From: JAHCIE01 sp034431435
GTDB taxonomy: Bacteria; Chloroflexota; Anaerolineae; Epilineales; JAHCIE01
NCBI GenBank assembly: GCA_034431435.1
Contig: DAOUDG010000054.1
Span: 1 to 10,173 of the forward strand
Direction: 5' to 3'
DNA length: 10,173 bases
The notes beneath the pieces are model-generated. The model worked only from the letters and a program-made list of their open reading frames with translations, had not been told where the DNA came from and ran no database searches. Position 1 is the stretch's first letter. Every line of letters starts with the position of its first letter. The translations under genes were made by a program, and so were the position numbers. Below, one piece after another: positions 1 through 4,976 of this stretch.

Positions 1-24
1 GAGCGGCGGAAGGAAGCGACGCAT
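1..24 (-). CDS. 5' end of a divergent gene, truncated by the window edge
   Basis: Only the first eight codons are inside the window; they read MRRFLPPL. The start is supported by a good Shine-Dalgarno sequence on the minus strand (AGGAG, complement of about 28-32), five bases before the ATG. A basic residue pair followed by hydrophobic residues would suit the start of a signal peptide or a lipoprotein leader, but eight residues cannot establish this. The gene diverges from the hydrolase-like gene at 235, and the bases between 25 and 234 would hold both promoters. Product unknown. Confidence 0.5.
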
Positions 25-163
25 GCGGTCTCCTGATGACGAAAAGCGACACACTCTCAACCGAACAACTCTAGCATAAGTCCAGGTCAACGCCAAATCT
101 TCGGCCGAGCCGCCCTCTTACACTCTTCACATCGAATCTTCATCACGGCGAGCGGGCGTTTTC

Positions 164-192
164 TTGGGCAGGCGGCCAGGGCGGCGTATAAT
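164..192 (+). promoter_or_regulatory. Sigma70-type promoter for the 235-4044 gene run
   Basis: A perfect -10 hexamer TATAAT lies at 187-192, with TTGGGC at 164-169 exactly 17 bases upstream (a weak -35 that keeps only the TTG). Transcription would begin near 199, giving a leader of about 36 bases. The ribosome binding site AGGAG at 222-226 sits eight bases before the ATG at 235. The spacing and the perfect -10 make this the most likely promoter of the + strand cluster. Confidence 0.7.
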
Positions 193-234
193 GTAGGCAA
201 GCGACAGGGGGGCAAGCAAGTAGGAGTCAGCCGC

Positions 235-1314
235 ATGGGCGTCTTCCACTTTGGCGAGCAGTATGGCAACCCGGATGTGGCTCTAGCCTTTTTCGTCTGT
301 GCCGTGCTGGCGTGCGGCGGGACGCTGCAGGTGGTGGCAGCGCGCTATGGCTACGTGGGCCTGGCGTGGGTCCGCCCGCGCTGGCAGCCGTGGGGCGGGA
401 CCCTCGTTGGCGTCATCCTCATTGCCTGGGGCACGGTCTGGTTCTTTGCCCGCTACGGTGATGGCATCTTCCGACCGGGGCCGGCGGGCCTCGAGTTGTT
501 CCTTCTGTTCGGCGGCGCAATCCTGGCGGCGTCGGCTGTGACGCTGGCAGGGGCCGCGATTGTCCAGACCGGCGTGCAGCCAGGGAGGCTGCCGCAGCCC
601 GGTCACTTGATTGCTGAGGCAGTGACATTGCCGACCGGGACGGCATGGCTGTATCGGCCAGCGCGCGGCGCGGGTCCGTTCGGCGCGGTGTGCGCCGTGG
701 GGACGCCGGGCGCTGGGGCGGAGGCGGTCGCGCCGTTGGCAACGGCCCTGGCCGAGGCGGGCCTGGTGGCGCTGGCGGTGGGCTGGAGTGACGACGACCG
801 CTGGCGGCCCGACGATGCGCTGGCGCTGGCGGGTGCGCTCCACGCTGCGGATGTCCTGCGCGGACGCTCTGACGTGGATGCGGCGCGGGTGGGCGCGGCC
901 GGGGTGGGGCTGGGCGGCGATGTGGCCCTGATGATGACGGCCCACGACCACCAGATTCGGGCTGTGGTGGCCGTCGCGCCCTGGCTGGACATGCGGGAGG
1001 CGACGCCAGGGCTGAGCCTGCTCCGCGACATGACGTGGCCTCAGGCGATGCGCTGGCAGAGCGACCTACGGCGAGCGGCGCGCCTGGTGGATCCGCTGGC
1101 GCATGCGGGCGAGCTTGGCTCGCGGCCGGTGCTACTGGTGACGGCGGCCGATGTCGGACCATCCGAGCAGCTAGGGCGTTGCCTGGCCCAGTTGTGCCGC
1201 CGTCTGACGACCCTGCGGGTGGGGCGTCTCGGCCCATCCAAGGATGCAACCCGCGAGATCGCCTCGTGGATGACGGAGCAACTGAAATGGACGCCCTCCT
1301 CTTCGACATCCTGA
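235..1314 (+). CDS. Membrane-anchored alpha/beta-hydrolase-fold protein, catalytic residues missing
   Basis: The 359-residue product starts with three hydrophobic segments (about 13-35, 52-73 and 85-111), followed by a soluble domain of about 240 residues. That domain looks like a dienelactone-hydrolase-type alpha/beta hydrolase: a beta strand and Gly-rich turn (150-161), an LVALAVGW strand (177-184), an ADVLRGRSDVDAARVG helix-strand stretch, and then the nucleophile-elbow position. The expected G-x-S-x-G-G reads G-V-G-L-G-G (223-228), so the nucleophilic Ser is Gly225. A candidate acid remains after the PVLLVTAAD strand (Asp306), but no His is visible near the C-terminal GPSKD stretch (333-337). 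The fold assignment is inferred from this pattern. The protein probably does not hydrolyse esters and may act as a binding or scaffold domain. Its last 28 bases overlap the PAP2 gene, suggesting translational coupling. A strong leader (TATAAT, AGGAG) supports the start. Confidence 0.75.
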   Translation: MGVFHFGEQYGNPDVALAFFVCAVLACGGTLQVVAARYGYVGLAWVRPRWQPWGGTLVGVILIAWGTVWFFARYGDGIFRPGPAGLELFLLFGGAILAASAVTLAGAAIVQTGVQPGRLPQPGHLIAEAVTLPTGTAWLYRPARGAGPFGAVCAVGTPGAGAEAVAPLATALAEAGLVALAVGWSDDDRWRPDDALALAGALHAADVLRGRSDVDAARVGAAGVGLGGDVALMMTAHDHQIRAVVAVAPWLDMREATPGLSLLRDMTWPQAMRWQSDLRRAARLVDPLAHAGELGSRPVLLVTAADVGPSEQLGRCLAQLCRRLTTLRVGRLGPSKDATREIASWMTEQLKWTPSSSTS

Positions 1315-1856
1315 ACGGGCTGATGGGCCGCTGGCCGTGGCTCGATGGTGTGGTACGCTTCCTGGTCAATGACTACGTCGCGCCGACGATCCTGGCGCTG
1401 GCGCTGGTGACGCTGTGGTTCTCAGGCCAGGGGCTATACGGTCGTCGGCGTCGGCAATTCGCGGTTGTCCACGCCGCGGTGGCCGTCGTGTTGGCGAATC
1501 TCCTGGTCAAGCTGATGAATCTGGTGGTGTTTCGCCCGCGCCCCTTTGCCGACCTGGACGTGAACCTGCTCTTCTACCGGCCGACCGACTCGACCCTGCC
1601 GAGCAACCCGGCGGCAGTGGCCTTCGCCTTCGCTTTTGCGGTGTTTCTCCACGACCGAACCTGGGGGCTGGCGATGGTCGGGGTGGCAACGCTCTTCGGC
1701 CTGGCGCGAATCATGGCGGGGGTGCATTACCCGCTAGATGTGGTGGCCGGGGCGCTGGTGGGTTTCGCGGCGGCGTGGCTGACGCTGCGCCTGCCAGGGT
1801 TGGGGTTGCTGGCGCGAGGGGTCATTCGAGCGGGCCGGCGCCTGATGCTGGCCTGA
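1287..1856 (+). CDS. PAP2-superfamily integral membrane phosphatase-like protein
   Basis: The 189-residue product is strongly hydrophobic, with about five membrane segments (roughly 32-46, 57-80, 109-121, 126-145 and 152-168). It belongs to the PAP2 family, which dephosphorylates lipid phosphates such as undecaprenyl pyrophosphate or phosphatidate at the membrane. Motif I is seen as K75 followed by RPRPF (83-87), and motif III as R141-IMAGVH147YPLD151, which keeps the presumed nucleophilic His and its Asp partner. Motif II, normally PS-x-H, reads PSNP (105-108), so the general-acid His is replaced by Pro. The ATG at 1287 was chosen because GGAG (1275-1278) lies eight bases upstream and because the reading frame before it resembles no known protein. 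The gene overlaps the upstream hydrolase-like gene by 28 bases. Substrate unknown; activity doubtful without the motif-II His. Confidence 0.85.
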   Translation: MDALLFDILNGLMGRWPWLDGVVRFLVNDYVAPTILALALVTLWFSGQGLYGRRRRQFAVVHAAVAVVLANLLVKLMNLVVFRPRPFADLDVNLLFYRPTDSTLPSNPAAVAFAFAFAVFLHDRTWGLAMVGVATLFGLARIMAGVHYPLDVVAGALVGFAAAWLTLRLPGLGLLARGVIRAGRRLMLA

Positions 1857-1880
1857 TAACACTCACGAGGAGGTGAGTTC

Positions 1881-3269
1881 ATGACGACGCTGTTGGCGAG
1901 CGAGACTTTCCATACGCCGGACATTCAGACGGAACTGCCGGGGCCGCGCGCGCGGGCGAACCTGAGCCGCGACGCGGTCCTGATTTCGCCGTCGTACACG
2001 CGCTCTTACCCGTTCGTGATGTCCCACGGGCGGGGCTGTGTGGTGTGGGATGTGGACGGGAACCGATTCCTGGACTTTACAGCGGGCGTGGCGGTATGCG
2101 CCACGGGGCATAGCCACCCGAAGGTCGTCGAGGCGGTGTCCCGGCAGGCCGAACAGTTTATTCACATGGCGGGCACGGACTTCTATTACGAGCTGCAAGT
2201 GCAATTGGCAGAGAAGCTGGCGGCAATCACGCCGGGGGACTTTCCCAAACGAGTCTTTTTCACCAACTCGGGCACGGAATCCATCGAGGCCGCGCTGAAG
2301 CTGGCGCGTTATCACACGGGCCGCTCGCGGCTGATGTCGTTCATTGGCTCGTTCCACGGGCGGACGATGGGGGCGTTGGCCCTGACTGGTAGCAAGCCCA
2401 TCCACCGCCGCGGCTTCGAGCCGTTGATGCCGGGGGTCACCCACACGCCCTATGGCTACTGCTATCGCTGTCCCATCAACCTTGAATACCCGCGCTGCAA
2501 TATTGCCTGCGTGGACTACATCGAGGATACATTGTTCCGCCGCCTGGTCCCCGCCGATGAGGTGGCCGCCATCTTTGTCGAGCCGATACAGGGCGAGGGG
2601 GGCTACATCGTGCCGCCGCCGGGCTGGCACGATCGGCTGCGGGCCGTGACAGCGAAGCACGGGATTCTGCTGGTAGCGGACGAGGTTCAGAGCGGCATGG
2701 GCCGCACCGGGACGTGGTGCGCCATCGATCAGTGGGGTGTCGCGCCGGACATCGTTTGCCTGGCGAAGGGCATCGCGTCGGGGCTGCCGCTGGGGGCCAT
2801 TGTGGCCCGCGCCGATATCATGGACTGGGACTCGGGGTCGCACGCCAACACCTTCGGCGGTAACCCCTTGGCGTGCGCGGCCGCGTTGGCGACTATCGAG
2901 GTCATCGAGACTGAGGGGCTGCTGGAGAATGCAGCGCGCATGGGCGAGCTTTTCCTGGCAGGCCTGCGGGACATCCAGTCGCGCCACGAGACGGTCGGCG
3001 ATGTGCGCGGCGTTGGGCTGATGGTAGGGGCGGAGATGATCGACCCGGCAACGGGTGATCCGAATCCTGGGCTGCGCGATGCGCTGGTGCAGAAGTGCTT
3101 CGAGCGCGGGCTGCTTGTCCTCGGTTGTGGCTTCAACACGTTGCGTTTCATGCCCGCGCTGACCATCGACCAGCCGACGGCCGAGACCGGGCTACGACTC
3201 CTGGAGGCGGCCCTGTCCGACGCCGTAGCCGAGCAGTCTAGCCGCCCCCCAAAGAGCCAGGGGGTGTGA
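1881..3269 (+). CDS. Class III PLP-dependent aminotransferase (acetylornithine/4-aminobutyrate/ornithine aminotransferase family)
   Basis: The 462-residue product has the full class III fold-type I signature: WDVDGNRFLDFTAG (56-69), GHSHP (76-80), TNSGTESIEAALKLAR (128-143) for PLP phosphate binding, SFHGRT (157-162), the LLVADEVQSGMGRTG stretch with Asp267, which pairs with the pyridine nitrogen, and Lys296 in CLAKGIASGLPLGA for the Schiff base. It would move an amino group between an amino acid or omega-amino acid and 2-oxoglutarate in the cytosol. The same subfamily also contains archaeal amino acid racemases, so the substrate cannot be fixed from sequence. A four-Cys stretch (C194, C197, C206, C210), absent from textbook ArgD/GabT, interrupts the middle. 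The start is firm: GAGGAGGTGA at 1867-1876, just before the ATG. The 24-base gap from the PAP2 gene suggests cotranscription. No arginine or GABA pathway gene is adjacent. Confidence 0.93.
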   Translation: MTTLLASETFHTPDIQTELPGPRARANLSRDAVLISPSYTRSYPFVMSHGRGCVVWDVDGNRFLDFTAGVAVCATGHSHPKVVEAVSRQAEQFIHMAGTDFYYELQVQLAEKLAAITPGDFPKRVFFTNSGTESIEAALKLARYHTGRSRLMSFIGSFHGRTMGALALTGSKPIHRRGFEPLMPGVTHTPYGYCYRCPINLEYPRCNIACVDYIEDTLFRRLVPADEVAAIFVEPIQGEGGYIVPPPGWHDRLRAVTAKHGILLVADEVQSGMGRTGTWCAIDQWGVAPDIVCLAKGIASGLPLGAIVARADIMDWDSGSHANTFGGNPLACAAALATIEVIETEGLLENAARMGELFLAGLRDIQSRHETVGDVRGVGLMVGAEMIDPATGDPNPGLRDALVQKCFERGLLVLGCGFNTLRFMPALTIDQPTAETGLRLLEAALSDAVAEQSSRPPKSQGV

Positions 3270-3330
3270 GGGTTGAGGGTGGCAGGTTTGTCAGTGGCCG
3301 GTGGTTGGTCGTCGCTTGAAAGGTGAGACG

Positions 3331-4044
3331 GTGAGCGGAACCAGCGACAAGACAGTGTGGGTGGTGAACCTGGGGACGGAGCCGTATGGGCCGGTGCACG
3401 AGTTGCAGCGGCGGCTGGTAGCAGCGAAACAGGCCGGCTGGCCGCAGGACGTGTTGCTGCTATTGGAGCACGCGCCGGTCTATACCCTGGGGCGGCAGAG
3501 CCAGGCGGCGGACATCCTCGTATCCGCCGAGTTCCTGGCCGAGCAGGGTATCCCCCTGGTCCCTGTCGAGCGTGGGGGCAAAGTGACCTATCACGGCCCC
3601 GGCCAGATCGTGGGTTATCCCATCCTGGACCTGAGAGGCTACCGCACCGAGGTGAAGTGGTTCTACCGCCAGCTGGCCGACGTGATCATCCGCACCCTGG
3701 CCGACTATGGTGCGGTGGGGACCTACGACGACTCGTTCCCCGGCGTGTGGGTGGGGGGCAAGAAGATCTGCGCTTTTGGGACCGCCATCAGCCGCTGGGT
3801 CACCTATCACGGCTGGGCGCTGAACGTCGAGCCAGACATGACGCATTGGGGCTGGATCGTGCCGTGCGGGTTGCGCGATAAGGAGGTGACGAGCCTGCGG
3901 GCAGAGCTAGGGGTTGCTCCGCCCGACGATGATATCCGCGCCGGCCTGACGCGGCATTTTGGGGGGGTGTTTGGGCGGCAGATGGTGGAGCGGGAGCTTG
4001 GCGACTTGAGACTGGAGATTGGGGACGTCGAGCGGGGGACGTGA
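3331..4044 (+). CDS. lipB: Octanoyl-[acyl-carrier-protein]:protein N-octanoyltransferase LipB
   Basis: LipB transfers octanoyl groups from acyl carrier protein to the lipoyl domains of 2-oxoacid dehydrogenases and the glycine cleavage H protein, the first step of endogenous lipoate assembly. The 237-residue product has the family landmarks in order: LEHAPVYTLGR (45-55), RGGKVTYHGPGQIVGYPILDL (81-101), KKICAFGTAI (144-153) with the catalytic Lys, and CGLRDKEVTSL (179-189) with the acyl-accepting Cys179. The GTG at 3331 is preferred because AAAGGTGA (3319-3326) lies just before it. An in-frame GTG at 3301 would add ten residues but has no comparable ribosome binding site. The usual partner lipA is not in the window. 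The gap of 61 bases after the aminotransferase leaves cotranscription possible. The gene converges with xpt. Confidence 0.95.
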   Translation: MSGTSDKTVWVVNLGTEPYGPVHELQRRLVAAKQAGWPQDVLLLLEHAPVYTLGRQSQAADILVSAEFLAEQGIPLVPVERGGKVTYHGPGQIVGYPILDLRGYRTEVKWFYRQLADVIIRTLADYGAVGTYDDSFPGVWVGGKKICAFGTAISRWVTYHGWALNVEPDMTHWGWIVPCGLRDKEVTSLRAELGVAPPDDDIRAGLTRHFGGVFGRQMVERELGDLRLEIGDVERGT

Positions 4045-4086
4045 TGGGTGGGCCGCTGGAGCGGAAAGCGCAGCGCCGAGGCGGGG

Positions 4087-4137
4087 ACGAAGGACCAGGG
4101 ACCAGATGGCACGCCGCATTGGTCCCTGGTCCTTCGT
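4087..4137. terminator. 18-bp perfect inverted repeat between convergent lipB and xpt
   Basis: The arm ACGAAGGACCAGGGACCA at 4087-4104 is matched exactly by its reverse complement at 4120-4137, with a 15-base loop. It sits between the lipB stop (4044) and the xpt stop (4144), where a bidirectional terminator is expected. There is no T-run on either strand, so Rho-independent termination is not certain. It may instead be a dispersed palindromic repeat; the arm itself is built from a repeated GGACCA unit. Confidence 0.55.
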
Positions 4138-4143
4138 CGTTGG

Positions 4144-4761
4144 TCACTCTCCGGCGAAGTGGATGCCGCTCTCATCCATGGACGTGATGATGACCAGACT
4201 CTCGATGGGCACGCCCAATGCGGTGAGGCGCTGGCGGCCGTCCTCGAAACTCTTCTCGACGACGCAGCCGACGCCGAGCAGGGTCGCGCCCGCCTCGCGC
4301 ACGATGTCGGCCAGGGCTTCGGTGGTCTGACCGGAGGCGAGGAAGTCGTCAATGACGATGATGCGGTCGGTGGGGCCGAGGTACTCTGGCGAGACCAGGA
4401 GCAGGGTCTCGCCGCCCTTGGTGCGCGACGGGACGTGACGCTCGAAGGTGTCGGGGGGCAGCGTGACCGAGCGGGTCTTGCGGGCGAACACGACGGGCAC
4501 GTCCAGGGCGACGCCGGCCTGGAGAGCGGGAGCGATGCCGCTTATCTCGGCGGTGAGGACCTTCGTAGGGCGCAGATAGCCGAAGCGGCGGGCGAACTCG
4601 CGGCCCACGAGGGCCATGAGGGCGGGGTCAACCTGATGGTTGATAAAGGAGTCGACCTTGAGGATGCCGCCGGGCAGGACTTTGCCGTCGCGTCGGATAC
4701 GGTCGCGCAGGGGGGCGAGGTCGGTGGAGGTGTCGGCGGGGGCGGGACTTTGGACAGGCAT
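4144..4761 (-). CDS. xpt: Xanthine phosphoribosyltransferase
   Basis: The 205-residue cytosolic enzyme matches the Bacillus-type Xpt, which converts xanthine and PRPP to XMP in purine salvage. Landmarks are ILKVDSFINHQVDP (33-46), the SGIAPAL loop (74-80), PVVFARK (89-95) and the PRPP-binding motif VIDDFLASGQT (136-146), followed by EKSFEDGR. The length is slightly above the usual 190-195 because of a short N-terminal extension. An upstream in-frame TTG at 4776 is possible, but the ATG at 4761 has AAGGGAGA (complement of 4766-4773) at the right distance and is preferred. It lies 215 bases after the gamma-glutamyltransferase gene on the same strand. I see no purine riboswitch in its leader, which instead holds a palindrome, a TGGG array and a LexA-like site. 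Confidence 0.93.
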   Translation of the reverse strand: MPVQSPAPADTSTDLAPLRDRIRRDGKVLPGGILKVDSFINHQVDPALMALVGREFARRFGYLRPTKVLTAEISGIAPALQAGVALDVPVVFARKTRSVTLPPDTFERHVPSRTKGGETLLLVSPEYLGPTDRIIVIDDFLASGQTTEALADIVREAGATLLGVGCVVEKSFEDGRQRLTALGVPIESLVIITSMDESGIHFAGE

Positions 4762-4796
4762 GGCGTCTCCCTTCAAGCGGGCGGTGTTTCTGGGGC

Positions 4797-4829
4797 AGAC
4801 CCTACAGGTCTAGGAGACCGGTAGGGTCT
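4797..4829. repeat. Palindrome in the xpt leader
   Basis: AGACCCTAC-A-GGTCT (4797-4811) is complementary to AGACC-G-GTAGGGTCT (4815-4829), with a three-base loop and a single mismatch. Each half is itself an imperfect AGACC...GGTCT palindrome, so the site can be read as one 33-base hairpin or as two tandem 15-base operator-like sites. It lies about 35 bases before the xpt start. It resembles the palindrome at 8125-8159 (shared CCCT..CAGG core), which suggests a repeat family. Confidence 0.6.
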
Positions 4830-4848
4830 CAGGGTGACATGTGGGATA

Positions 4849-4870
4849 TTTCCCACCAGGAGGTGGGAAA
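4849..4870. repeat. 9-bp hairpin in the ggt-xpt spacer
   Basis: TTTCCCACC (4849-4857) and GGTGGGAAA (4862-4870) are perfect complements around the loop AGGA. The left arm can also pair with GTGGGA at 4841-4846 (loop TATT), so two alternative stems compete. The right arm supplies the first unit of the TGGG array. Confidence 0.5.
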
Positions 4871-4897
4871 ACGTGGGTAATCGTGGGAAAGTTGGGT
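4864..4897 (+). promoter_or_regulatory. MraZ-box-like array of TGGG direct repeats
   Basis: TGGGA, TGGGT and TGGGA begin at 4864, 4874 and 4884, each separated by exactly five bases. A fourth TGGGT at 4893 is one base short of the period. Three or four TGGGN units at a 10-bp period are the known operator of MraZ, the regulator of the division and cell wall (dcw) cluster. Here no dcw gene follows on the + strand; the nearest gene start is xpt on the opposite strand. That a MraZ protein binds here is an inference. Confidence 0.5.
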
Positions 4898-4908
4898 TTG
4901 AATCTTCT

Positions 4909-4922
4909 CGAACAAGCGTTCT
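4909..4922. promoter_or_regulatory. LexA-like site GAAC-N4-GTTC
   Basis: CGAACAAGCGTTCT fits the Gram-positive-type SOS box (CGAAC-RNRY-GTTYC) at every position but the last, and its core GAAC-N4-GTTC is perfectly palindromic. It lies 55 bases after the ggt stop and about 150 bases before xpt. No clear promoter hexamers surround it on either strand, so its role is uncertain. Confidence 0.35.
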
Positions 4923-4976
4923 GCATGGTGAACGGCGGCCAGAGCCGGGCTGGACGGGAGTGGCAGGGCGAGCGGA

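Noticed and set aside
419..1369. A 316-codon - strand open frame rich in Pro, Arg and Ser
   Set aside because: It has the composition expected of the reverse frame of G+C-rich codons and runs through the hydrolase-like gene.
1863..2987. A 374-codon - strand open frame
   Set aside because: It is antisense to the aminotransferase, which has all PLP motifs and a strong ribosome binding site.
4841..4890. DnaA boxes or a replication origin, because of the GTGGG(A/T)A repeats
   Set aside because: Each copy differs from TGTGGATAA by at least two bases, there is no AT-rich unwinding stretch, and the regular 10-bp direct repeat fits an MraZ-type operator better.
4762..4976. Purine riboswitch ahead of xpt, as in Bacillus
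   Set aside because: No three-way junction with the conserved purine-aptamer loop sequences can be drawn; the palindromes present do not fit that fold.
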